A stretch of 64,000 nucleotides of DNA from Leidyana gryllorum EB-2025a (taxonomy: Eukaryota > Apicomplexa). The notes beneath the pieces were generated by a model. It ran no database searches and had not been told where the DNA came from. It was given only the letters and a program-made list of their open reading frames with translations. The stretch spans positions 62,001-126,000 of the forward strand of contig JBLWGC010000205.1 of assembly GCA_048772705.1 (NCBI GenBank), in the 5' to 3' direction. Within the stretch, counting starts at the first letter, position 1. Each line of letters opens with the position of its first letter. A program made the position numbers and the translations under genes. Below, in pieces: positions 20,401 through 29,559 of this stretch.

Positions 20401-21976
20401 AAGCAGAGGTCAATAGTTGGTGCACATACTTCCGGCAGTGAGTGCCGGCATTGTTGGCAGCAATGTTTGTTGGACAGACTGGTTTCACTGAATGCGGCTA
20501 AGAGGGCTGCGGCGAAGCCGATGAATCCGACCTTGCCAGTTGACTGGGATGTATGGCAAAAAGTGGCCGAGTCCCTATTGACAGGGTGGCGAGAAGCCCG
20601 GAAATTGATCAGATCGCAGATCCGCGAGCAGGTACACGATAGTCAAGGTGCCGAAGCCTGGCGGTGAGTTGTTCAGGCGGGTTCCACGGACTTGATTGGT
20701 TCGACCCCTCCTGTAGCCTCTTAGAAGTCTTGGCAATGTTATTGGGCAAATCTAAACGAGTCCGCGCTTGGGACGTCCTCATGACTCCTGATTTCCGGTC
20801 TGATCTGATGAGAGAAGTCTACCACACCCCCGAAAAGGCGGCAGCCGATCCTGCCTATGACCTAATTCACCAAATGGTGAGACAGAGGCGAGACGACCAG
20901 TTCGGCCTGAATGGGGCGAACGGTACCGCGCAAACCTTTGACCATTGACCATTGACCTTTGACCTTTGACCATTGACCTTTGACCTTTGACCTTTGACTT
21001 CCAACCTTCAACCTTCAACCTCCCACCTCCCACCCCACTCCCACTCGCAGTTCACTTCCTCTCCTCCCCGCAGGCAGTCGAAACAGCGCAGCACTATCCG
21101 TTATTGTGGGTTCCATTACGGTCTGCGTGTCGATTTGGAGAGCGGATGATGAGTCCGGTGGAGATGGCGCGTGCATTGGACGCGAGCGGAGGAGTGGAGG
21201 TCGCTATGAGTCGGGGTGACGGTTTGGATGTGGCCAAAGGGACGACGGTGGCCGAGTTTATTCCGACTGGCGGTAAACGGAGCGGTGTGAAAATTGTGGA
21301 GCGGCGCTCGTTGACGGCGAGCAATGGGAAACATCACAGCTCCTCTTCTTCGGTACCGAAATTGAGGGAGAACACCATGTCGTGCATGGCGGCTTGTGTT
21401 CGAGTGGAGGCTTTTCTGCTGCGTCATGGGATGCTGGCGGTGCCGCGAGAGGCTCACTTGCAGCTGTTGGGATGGCTGAGTTTGTTTCTTCCGTTCCAGC
21501 GTGACATTGGATTAGTTGTGGCCGCGGCGGTGTTGGTGGCTCTGGACGAGCAGGCGGATGAGCTCACCGAACACTACGACTTTAGCGATCTCAACAACGG
21601 GACCGATCGATTGTTGACCTACATACCATTGAATGTAAGTACATTGAAATGTGTGTTTGTGTCCGTGTTGGGGTGTCGAGTGACTGTGTGTGTGTATACT
21701 TAGGCTGCGCATTGGCGGGAAATAGGGTTTGACGTGTGGGTGAGTATTGTATCGTGGTACCGGAGTGGGTTTGCTGCGGGTTTACCCGTGTCGATGGTGT
21801 GCGAGTGGCTGTGCAAGGCGGCATACGAGGGTTTCGAGGAGGTCGGATTGAGGATAGTGTGGCACCGAACAATGCAAGATAGTGCAGTGCTGCTGGGTCA
21901 TCAGGACCTCGTAGTTTCTTACTCCTTTCACAGACCGCGGATTGTGGAGCGAGGAGAAATTTTACTGGCAAGATGA
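17417..21976 (+). CDS. Divergent Sec7-domain (Arf GEF-like) protein with PH-like modules
   Basis: Twelve exons: 17417-18372, 18543-18617, 18669-18851, 18889-19549, 19609-19690, 19731-19914, 19962-20169, 20220-20437, 20478-20663, 20717-20876, 21074-21634 and 21704-21976; 1248 residues. The Sec7 fold is seen in LADLLDFQGMDVGAAVRRF, VPISGESQVIYRCLDAFAR, then, after a ~200-residue Ser/Arg-rich insert, FTDGILVIAYALVMLNTS, KPSFKQMI and LLDSWFATF. Compared with ARNO, the stretch between MAKFLGG and SLNLV lacks about 15 residues holding the YLGE catalytic glutamate loop. Residues about 652-715 (ARYMWVDSRTEALSW) look like a PH domain, and about 785-855 may be a second. Sec7 proteins activate Arf GTPases on membranes. 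The stop overlaps the alveolin start. Confidence 0.78.
18401..18465 (+). repeat. Tandem GTGTGTCAATGGG-type repeats in first Sec7 intron
   Basis: Four to five imperfect copies of a 13-17 base unit (GTGTGTCAATGGGA and variants) lie in the 170 nt intron 18373-18542. They are followed by a short ACCCGTG/CACGGGT hairpin. Confidence 0.85.
19710..19725. repeat. 16 bp perfect palindrome inside a 40 nt intron
   Basis: GCACACACGTGTGTGC is its own reverse complement and takes up 40 percent of the 40 nt intron 19691-19730, ending five bases before the acceptor. Confidence 0.95.
20931..21000 (+). repeat. Heptamer array (TTGACCT/TTGACCA) in Sec7 intron
   Basis: About nine copies of a 6-7 base unit TTTGACC or ATTGACC run head to tail in the 197 nt intron 20877-21073. 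They are followed by a CCAACCTT/CCCACC pyrimidine tract up to the acceptor. Confidence 0.9.
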
Positions 21977-24052
21977 CGGATGTAGATCGAAGCCGACCGC
22001 CTCCGGCGCCGGCACCCGAGTTGGCTACCACCACCCGCTTGGTGACACCAGCTCAGCGCACAGCAATATCCCCAGGAACCTTAACGCCGCCATGGAAACC
22101 CTCCACAGTGCCGTCTCTCTCCACCTGGTCCTCGTCTCACAAGGCAGCACGGAGCAGCTTGGGCACCTCTGTGCCGCCCACGCCCTCCTCGTCGCTCGGC
22201 GGGAAGCCCAGAGCCCCGCCCGCCACCACTGCCGTCCTGCCGACCAGCCGCAGTGGGGGCAGCGCCATGCCGCCGACTGGAGGTCACCACCGATTCGGTC
22301 AAGCGGTCTTCAAGGGAAAGGAACCGCTACCGCCCGACGCACGCGTCCGCAGCGTGACCACTCATGCGGGCCAAGATCAAGTCTTGGCCGAGTATGTCGT
22401 TGAACATGAGATCAAAGTCCCCAAACGCACCACGCGCGAAGATTGGATCGAACGCACATATGTTGTCCCCGAACGAGTTTTAGTCGAAGAGGTCGTCGAG
22501 GAAGCTGCCAGAGTCGTCGAACGCGTCGTAGAAGTCGCCCAACCCGTTGTCATGGAAAAGATCGTCGAGGTCCCGGAATTCGAATACATTGAAAAGGTTG
22601 TCGAAGTCCCCCATAAAATCGTTCAGGAGAAAATCAGAGAAGTACCGCGAGTAGAACTTCAGGAACGAGTCATTGAGGTCCCACGACTCGTACCCAGGGA
22701 AAAAATCGTCAATGTACCCGTCTATGAGTACCACGAATTCCCCGTCGAAAAGATCGTCGAAGTTCCTGAAGTCCGAGAACAAGTTCTCGTCAAAGAGAAA
22801 CCGGTCCCCCGATATGTCGATCGCCCCTTCCCTCAAGAACGAACAGTCCAGGTCGAGAATGTCATTGAGAGACGGACACCTGTTCCCGTTGAAGCAGTCA
22901 CCTATTTGCAACTTCAACTACCCAGAATCAGACCCGTCTATCAACAATTAGAAGTTCCTGTCTACGTACCTCGGTTCATTGAAGTACCCGTTGCCGCCGA
23001 ATTCTGCGATGAGGAGTTCCTGGGTAAGTCTCATATGCATCTCAACAATGGGCGCGAAACACCGAATACCCCCCGTTCACGCATTGTGCAACACGTTGTG
23101 CAACAAGGTGTGCAACTAGGTGTGCAACAAGGTGTGCACTTCAAGTCGGTGCAAACAGACTTGTAGTGGTGGCTATGCTCCCCACTTCGGATTTTGTCTT
23201 CTTTGATTGATTGTTGCGGTTTCTGCAGATAAAGCGGATCGATGTATCCAGGAGGTGTCGAAATTAGTGACCCACCGTGCTGGTGAGGCCGTATCAATGT
23301 GTGCAATGGAGGAGACGGCGGGGCTGGTTCAAGGCTATCAGTTTGACGAGATGTTATGTCAGCAGAGGTTCGCTGAGAATTTTGCACATTGGTGGCAGTC
23401 GAATCAAGTGACTGTTGATGAGATGAGTTTGCGATCGATCTGTCAGACGATAGATCGTGAAGGGGGAATGGTGACGGAAGCGGTCTCGGTAGTGCGGCGG
23501 AGTTCCGTGCCAATGACGGCCAAAGCGACGAGTTTTACGACCACAACGGCAGGCTGTGACTCCAACACTCGCCTAATATCAGCAGCGACAACGTCGCAGC
23601 TGCCGCCTCAGGGCGATGCCTTGCGCCACAGTCGACCGCCGCTGGAGAGCGGGACGGTGTCGACGGAGACTCGGAATTCATTGGGCAGCGGGCACGATGT
23701 GGAGTATCACTTGCAGCAGCACAAGCAGAAGAAGGTCCCGGAGGCGAGGCCCCCCGAGTTTCCGACGATGCAGAGAATTTCTACGGAGGATTTAGGCGCC
23801 CCTTTGCCGCTGAACAATCCTCCGGCGTTCGGGTCGACCAGCAGCGTTGAGAGCGAAGCTCCGGAAGACGAGGAGGAGATTGTGCGCCATACTGAGGCGG
23901 AGGAGCAATTAGGGCACGAGGGCGACCAGGAGGAGGAGCTGCCCGAGATTTCTGTTCTAAACGACGGAGGAGTGCCCGGGAGCGCTCATACCACTCCTTC
24001 CACTGACGGACGGATAGAAAGTAGTGCTTATTGTGAGGAGGCAGCTAGTTAG
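21973..24052 (+). CDS. Alveolin (inner membrane complex / IMC1 family protein)
   Basis: Exons 21973-23023 and 23229-24052, 624 residues. After a Pro/Ser-rich N-terminal ~120 residues comes the alveolin core, about 136-346: repeated Val/Glu/Pro/Lys units such as VEKIVEVPE, IEKVVEVPHKI, QEKIREVPR and PREKIVNVPVYEY. These are diagnostic of the alveolate cortical network under the pellicle. The C-terminal half is acidic and low complexity (EEEIV, QEEELPE). Alveolins polymerise into the subpellicular meshwork supporting the alveoli. The first ATG (21973) overlaps the Sec7 stop as ATGA; an internal ATG at 22267 would avoid this while keeping the whole core. Clear family; exact paralogue not assigned. 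Confidence 0.92.
23080..23150 (+). repeat. Tandem GTGCAACAAGGT-type repeats in alveolin intron
   Basis: Four to five imperfect 12-base copies lie in the 205 nt intron 23024-23228. The frame stays open from exon 1 through them to a stop at 23164-23166. Confidence 0.85.
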
Positions 24053-24137
24053 AGCCTTTCTTTACACATAATTTTTCCTTTCGTCTTGATGCAATCCCTT
24101 GAGAGGTGAGCGCCGCCTCCGTCAGCAGAAACACACT

Positions 24138-25407
24138 ATGTACCGCAGAAGTCGGAATGATGATTACCCCCTGAATGACTCCGGCGTGGACGGCTCCGCC
24201 TTCAGTGATGAGGAGCTCGAACCAGAGGTACTGTGCCCAAAAAAGGCCCAAACTTCCCCAATTGCCTAAGCCAATACAGCTCACGTGGATTGAATGGTAC
24301 TGCCGACTGAAAGAGAACCGCTTCTTCGTCGAAGTTGAAGAGGATTACGTCAGAGACGATTTCAATCTCACTGGTAATAAACATTGAAGCTCGTCGTGCC
24401 GAACGACTATACAAATGCTCACCCAATGAGGGCTACCCCTCGCTGGCGAAGCGCTGCAGTGTCGGGTGTCCGATCTCAATTGCATTTGGACCTTCTTGCA
24501 TATCGCCCGCCCCCCTTTCAGGTTTGATGCCTTTGGTCCCTCATTACCACAAGGCGTTGGAGAGAATCCTGTCGGACGGGGAGGACAATGATTTCAGTGG
24601 TCCCGAATCTGGGTCGGAGTCGGAACAGACTTACGATGCCTCAGCGGCTTCCCTTTTCGGATTGATACACGCGCGATACATATTAACAGCCCAGTGAGCA
24701 TTTGGACGTTTCAAAGTCCACTCACTCACTCACTCACTATACTCGCAGGGGTCAAGCGATGATGATGGAGAAATACAAGGAAAGGATATATGGCGTATGC
24801 CCTAACACTAAATGTAGAGACCAACCGGTGATGCCGATCGGACTCGCGGACGCCCCAAAGATGTCTAAAACTCTGTTGTATTGCCCCAGATGCAGAGTAA
24901 GCAGCTCTTCAACAAAGTTCATTCAATACCAATGAACAGGAAATTTACTACCCCAAATGCGCGAGCCTGAGGAATATCGACGGCGCCTACTTTGGAACCA
25001 CCTTTGCCCCTCTCTTCTTCACCCAATATCCCCATCTGGTAAGCTGACTCACTGACTGACTCGCTGACTGACTCGCTGACTCACTGACTGACTCTGTGGA
25101 GTCAGCGTCGTTATGTATGTGTTTGTGTGCGTGTGTGTGTGTGTGTGGCGAGAAGTGTGTGGTACGGTGTGTTTGTGCGGCCCACACAGTGTGTGGCCGG
25201 GTTGGTTAGATTACGCGATCTATTTGTGAGAATTGTGAAAGTTGGATCTCTGTTGATTCTCTTGCGAGTCTCGCTTGTCTGATCTTGTTTGTGCAGGTGG
25301 ATCAGGACAGGTTTCCGGATTACTACATTCCTCGGGTGTTTGGGTTCAAAGTGAGTCCGGAGTGTCGCAATCCTGAGCGCGAAGTGGAGGAGGTCGGTAG
25401 CGGGTGA
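24138..25407 (+). CDS. CSNK2B: Casein kinase II regulatory beta subunit
   Basis: Six exons: 24138-24227, 24280-24373, 24522-24693, 24749-24896, 24940-25038 and 25297-25407; 237 residues. The family signature is complete: WIEWYCRLKENRFFVEVEEDYV, DDFNLTGL, LFGLIHARYILTAQG, the zinc site CPNTKC with CPRCREIYYPKC, then NIDGAYFGTTF and YIPRVFGFK. The beta subunit dimerises through the zinc finger and holds two catalytic subunits, tuning substrate choice. After an N-terminal tail rich in Asp, Ser and Glu, the layout is standard. The last exon could instead splice at 25403 to 25455 (51 nt intron), adding 16 residues and ending at 25503, right on the next start codon. That alternative has good splice sites, and I cannot exclude it. 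Confidence 0.93.
25044..25195 (+). repeat. TGACTGAC repeats, GT run and hairpins in CK2 beta intron
   Basis: The 258 nt intron 25039-25296 holds CTGACTGACT repeats (about 25044-25092), a GT microsatellite (about 25126-25146) and a CCACACA-G-TGTGTGG hairpin at 25181-25195. Confidence 0.85.
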
Positions 25408-25502
25408 GTTTGTTTGTTGTTGAAAAGGTGATTGTGAGATACAAACACGTGCAGAACGGGTGGACGATTGTTGGCGAAAAAGACAACTCAGGCTATTCGG
25501 TG

Positions 25503-28500
25503 ATGTTGGACACTACAGATGAGCAGTACAAAAGGGAGATGGAGCAGAAGCTGGTGATAGCAGACGGAGCAGTGTCGAAGCCTTTGGGGTGTCGTTCGGA
25601 TGCTCCGACCATCACAGCGGGAGGTGTTCGTGGGGGGGGTCACCCAAGTGTCCCGGCATTGCCATTGTACAAGATCAAGCCGATGATAGGTAGTGGCAGA
25701 ATGTGTCGCTTCAACTTTGGTCTGCAAGTCAAGGGGACCGGTCAGTCTCCTGGTTCGCTTTCGGCTAGTTCTAGCAGTTCCTGGTCAGAGGAGAGTCCCC
25801 AGACTGCAGGGCAGGACTTTAACTTGCTCGGCCAGTCATCGTCGAGATCTGCCTCGCCATCACCGGCATCAGCAGAAATCAGTCTCATTAACGCTTCCGA
25901 ACAACAGCAACGACAACAGTACACAGATAGTGAAATCGCACAATTCAGTCCTGCGACTCCCCCGAGTTCGGGTGCTCAGGCGGCGGAGCAGCAGCACATT
26001 GAGATCACCAATGTGGATCTACTCGGATCTTATCGTTTACCGCCCGGCACGACATCCAAAGTGGTGTTGAACCTCGCAGGTACTCCGGCCCCGGAAATGG
26101 GGTGTTCAACCAGTCCGGCTCGCAGTGGCGACGTCAACGGATCGGGCGACTTCTGCCCCTCTTCGGCTATCGAGTCTGTCGGTGATGGTGCCGAGGACGT
26201 CGACCAACAGGGAAAAGAGGCACTGTCTGCTGAGGCACCGTCTTTTGCTGAGGCACCGTCTTTTGCTGAGGCACTGTCTGCTGAGGCACTGTCTTCTGCT
26301 GCCGCAGTGCCCGCGTCTGTCAACAAGACACCCGCGGGAGAACCGGCATATCACCCGTTTCTCAGCAATGAGGTGTACGGTAAACTGATTACGACTCCGT
26401 TACTGCATCGATATCCGTTCCAAGCGTCCACCTTACAGCCGAACCGTCAGTCGACTTTGGAGAAACTGATCGAACAGTCCCGTATGATTCATTTCGGCCG
26501 TCTCCAACAACAGCCGCCGACGACAGAGAACACCACAGTGGTTCCGTACAGAGGAGATGGGACCGCTCGGCTGTTGGATGAGTTGTTCACCGCGCGCGCG
26601 CGAGTGAGAAACTACTTTGACCACACTCAGCAAAAGGTCGACTTGGATCGGGCGTTCGAAACACCGCCGGAGGATCCGTACAAAACTTGTCGCGAGTCTC
26701 CGAGCACTTTGATCTTTGATGCGAGAGAAGTCCTCCGAGACCTGCCGACCTATCAGCACGTGACCAAACACTATCGCGAGATCCTCGCCTACAAACATCG
26801 GCACCCGACCGTACATTTGCCCAACCCCACTCTGCGGGTGCGCAGAGAACAGCTCTTGCGGAGGCCCGACGGCACTCTAATGACTCCCGAGGAATACATT
26901 GAACGCGAAACCCGGGGCCTCCAGCGGGCCCTGAAGGGTTTCGCGACCGCTGAACGGGAGCAGCGATACACTCGGTCCATCGAGAAGGTCGCGGAGAACA
27001 CCATTGTCCCCCTCCAGGCGAAGAGGGAGAAAATCTTCAAAGAAGAGGGATGGGAGGCTCCACAGTATCGAAAGATCCCGAAAATGGCAGCGTTAGGCGC
27101 TGCTGAAGCAGAAGAGGGGGAAGGCGAAGAGAGGGTGGGGACCAATCGTTGTGCGCGTCCCCGATTCAGGTCAAAGTACGAAAACGCGCGAATTGAGGAC
27201 GAAGATATCTCCCATCAGTATATTCCGGACTCTGATGGAGAAGAGGACATTGTGTACTATCAGGAAGACGCGCCCCGCGACTTGAAATTAAAGTACACCA
27301 CCGGTCGTGCGCGGATTCCATACAATCTGTCAGATGTCACGGACGACATTGAATCGGACGAGGAGATCTTTACGCCGCAGAAAGATTGGAGCTCCCGGGC
27401 CCGAGAGAAGATTACGAAATCGATCCGAAACTTTGTGAAGGGGGGGTCGTCGTGTTCGAGTGGGCATTCCGGCGACCTATCGGACCCGGTCGCGTACTTG
27501 CGGCACCTTGAGGTCGCCGCGAAAGAAGCAGTGGACAGAGCCCGCGGGGCTTTGGAGGATAACATCCGTTATGCCAACTTTAGAATCACCAATGACCTGC
27601 GAGACAGAGAGAAGTACGCCTCCCGACGCGACCGGTCTGAATACTTCTTCATGAATTGCCTCCGCATGATGAGGCGAAAAATGCGAGAAATGTTTCAGGC
27701 CGAGAATCCCCATCAGGAACAGTATATCGCGGAACTTGCGGATGCGTACGCCTTTCACGCGCGAGTTCATCAGCGTCAGGCAAGACTCGCAGTCGAACGC
27801 ATTCTGAAAATCGATCGCCGCTTCAAACATCACATACACGAGGCTCTCATGGCCGATCACAAACACTGTTACGCCCTCTGCGCCGCGATGGCAGCCTCGA
27901 TGGCCGCAACCAAACAACGATGCGCGCATGAAAAAGTCTCGGGGCTCACCAGCCAAATTCAGGCGGAACGGGACATCAATAGACTCGCAGAAGAGTACAG
28001 CCTACCGACAGCCAGATTTAAGGTCACCTCCACCGTCCTTCCGCTACCCTCCAGCAGAAAGTGTTTGGACTCAGCGACGGCTAACAATTCAGCCGCGGGA
28101 AAAGGGGCCTTAGGCGGCGTTGGCGGCACCACCAACAGACATTCGCCCAGAAATAACCCGATGATTCAGTCAGCCAACACTCAGCAGCTTCAGGACGGGG
28201 GGGCTTCGGGCAAAAACTCAACCGATACCGCTGTCGACACTCTCGGCGGCAGTTTCAATAGCTGCACGGCACAGCTCAATGACGTTCTCCTCACATCGGG
28301 GTGGTCACCGAGCATTATGACCCACAGACCCGTCGTCCACGACCGGACCATCGAAAACCGGTTCGTGGACACCCGCCGTACCGCCACTGAGCCGTTTAAT
28401 GCCAACTGTGACGCCGACGACGAGTCCGGGATAGTCAGCGGCGCCGATGAGGACACCACCGCCCCCGCCCCCATACAGTCCGAAGATATCAACTTGACCA

Positions 28501-29420
28501 CTGTGATGCCGCCCACCACCATCCCCGAAACCGACCCGGCGGACCTCCCAGAAGAAGAACCGCAGCAGCTTGGTGCTGATAACCGGTCGGAAGAGGCCGT
28601 TGTCAACGAGACGGTCATCGACGGGGTGGCCATCACCGAGGCGGTCGTCAACCAGGCGGTCATCAATGTGTTGGCCGTCAACGGTGTGCCCATCAACGTG
28701 GCCACCATGAACGCGGCAGTCGTCAACCAGGAAGACGTCAGCAATGAACCGTCGCCTCCACCGGCTCCCCTCTTTGGGTCTGCGACTCCCGAATCCTCAG
28801 ATCTCAGTCTGGAGGTTCCCTACCACACTGTCGTCAAACGCCGCCCGAACCGCGGCAAACGACTCCTCGAGTGGTTCAAAAGGAAACTCGTGAGAAGTCA
28901 CCGTCGAGCCGCTCACAACTCCACAGTCGGATTGGATAGAGCCGCGCGCCCAACGCTCAGACTGGAAGCTGATGAGAACCGCTACACACAGTCGTTCAGC
29001 GGTCCCGACCCGTGGTGTTCCGGTGGCTCGCGAGTGTTCCCAGAGGTTCGCGGACTCAAACTCAGAGGAATTGGAGACGTCTCAGAGGTCGACTCGTCGT
29101 CATCTCCGCCTCTCTCCCCCAGAATTAAGCTCGACGAGACTTACTACGCTTCGTCGTCCTCGTGTGACGGGGAATGCGAAGACCCGGCCGAGATTGCCGC
29201 AAAACTTGAAGCCGAAATCAACGCAACGCTCCCCGGATACAAATGCGAAGACCACAACACCACCATACACAGACCCCTCGAAATCCCAACAGAGAGTGAT
29301 GAGCCCACTACTGAAGATATCATAGCTTTCACGCAACCGCCGCCGTGGTTCCCGCCCAGGAACAATGATAAGTCACGGAAAAAACTCCAAGCATTCTTCA
29401 GGAGATGGCGACGATGCTGA
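25503..29420 (+). CDS. Large unrecognised protein (1305 aa)
   Basis: A single-exon ORF starting at the first in-frame ATG (25503); the frame is open for another 33 codons upstream without an ATG, so an upstream exon is possible. Residues up to about 275 are Ser/Pro-rich with AEAPS/AEALS repeats. The core, about 280-860, is charged and helical (EEYIERETRGLQRALKGF, NLSDVTDDIESDEEIF, FFMNCLRMMRRKMREMF, HHIHEALMADHKHCYALC) and looks folded. After about 900 it is low complexity again with a Val/Asn-rich imperfect repeat (AVVNQAVINVLAVNG) near 1045-1080. It ends in the basic-aromatic tail KLQAFFRRWRRC. No domain recognised. Length and repeats resemble lineage-specific structural proteins, but this is only an impression. 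Confidence 0.75.
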   Translation: MLDTTDEQYKREMEQKLVIADGAVSKPLGCRSDAPTITAGGVRGGGHPSVPALPLYKIKPMIGSGRMCRFNFGLQVKGTGQSPGSLSASSSSSWSEESPQTAGQDFNLLGQSSSRSASPSPASAEISLINASEQQQRQQYTDSEIAQFSPATPPSSGAQAAEQQHIEITNVDLLGSYRLPPGTTSKVVLNLAGTPAPEMGCSTSPARSGDVNGSGDFCPSSAIESVGDGAEDVDQQGKEALSAEAPSFAEAPSFAEALSAEALSSAAAVPASVNKTPAGEPAYHPFLSNEVYGKLITTPLLHRYPFQASTLQPNRQSTLEKLIEQSRMIHFGRLQQQPPTTENTTVVPYRGDGTARLLDELFTARARVRNYFDHTQQKVDLDRAFETPPEDPYKTCRESPSTLIFDAREVLRDLPTYQHVTKHYREILAYKHRHPTVHLPNPTLRVRREQLLRRPDGTLMTPEEYIERETRGLQRALKGFATAEREQRYTRSIEKVAENTIVPLQAKREKIFKEEGWEAPQYRKIPKMAALGAAEAEEGEGEERVGTNRCARPRFRSKYENARIEDEDISHQYIPDSDGEEDIVYYQEDAPRDLKLKYTTGRARIPYNLSDVTDDIESDEEIFTPQKDWSSRAREKITKSIRNFVKGGSSCSSGHSGDLSDPVAYLRHLEVAAKEAVDRARGALEDNIRYANFRITNDLRDREKYASRRDRSEYFFMNCLRMMRRKMREMFQAENPHQEQYIAELADAYAFHARVHQRQARLAVERILKIDRRFKHHIHEALMADHKHCYALCAAMAASMAATKQRCAHEKVSGLTSQIQAERDINRLAEEYSLPTARFKVTSTVLPLPSSRKCLDSATANNSAAGKGALGGVGGTTNRHSPRNNPMIQSANTQQLQDGGASGKNSTDTAVDTLGGSFNSCTAQLNDVLLTSGWSPSIMTHRPVVHDRTIENRFVDTRRTATEPFNANCDADDESGIVSGADEDTTAPAPIQSEDINLTTVMPPTTIPETDPADLPEEEPQQLGADNRSEEAVVNETVIDGVAITEAVVNQAVINVLAVNGVPINVATMNAAVVNQEDVSNEPSPPPAPLFGSATPESSDLSLEVPYHTVVKRRPNRGKRLLEWFKRKLVRSHRRAAHNSTVGLDRAARPTLRLEADENRYTQSFSGPDPWCSGGSRVFPEVRGLKLRGIGDVSEVDSSSSPPLSPRIKLDETYYASSSSCDGECEDPAEIAAKLEAEINATLPGYKCEDHNTTIHRPLEIPTESDEPTTEDIIAFTQPPPWFPPRNNDKSRKKLQAFFRRWRRC
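26216..26303 (+). repeat. Coding tandem repeat (AEAPS/AEALS units)
   Basis: About five copies of a 15-18 base unit containing GCTGAGGCACNGTCT encode alternating AEAPSF and AEALSAEALS in the 1305 aa protein. Confidence 0.9.
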
Positions 29421-29527
29421 ATGTGCGTGCCAATCTCAACATATGTATACTCCACCTTTTCGCAGAACACTCAATATCAACGTCTCCAGCTCACCAGCAA
29501 GGATCAAAGCATTCTTCAGGAGATGGC
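29389..29527 (+). repeat. 21 bp direct repeat at 3' end of 1305 aa gene
   Basis: Bases 29389-29409 and 29507-29527 are identical over 21 bases. The first copy encodes the AFFRRW of the protein's last residues. The second, past the stop, has the same coding potential in another frame (AFFRRWPRNTRI). A possible 43-44 nt intron (GTGCGT to CGCAG) lies between. Confidence 0.85.
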
Positions 29528-29559
29528 CCCGAAACACTCGAATATAGATTTTTGCATAC

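Noticed and set aside
20931-21000. CRISPR-like array
   Set aside because: The units are 6-7 bases with no spacers and lie in an intron.
21973-21976. A bacterial operon or bacterial contig, from ATGA-type overlaps
   Set aside because: The genes have spliceosomal introns and eukaryote-only families (alveolin, CK2 beta, PSMB4, SUN).
22480-22917. 145-residue antisense ORF over the alveolin
   Set aside because: Its Asp/Phe/Leu-rich sequence is a reverse shadow of the EKIVEVP codon pattern.
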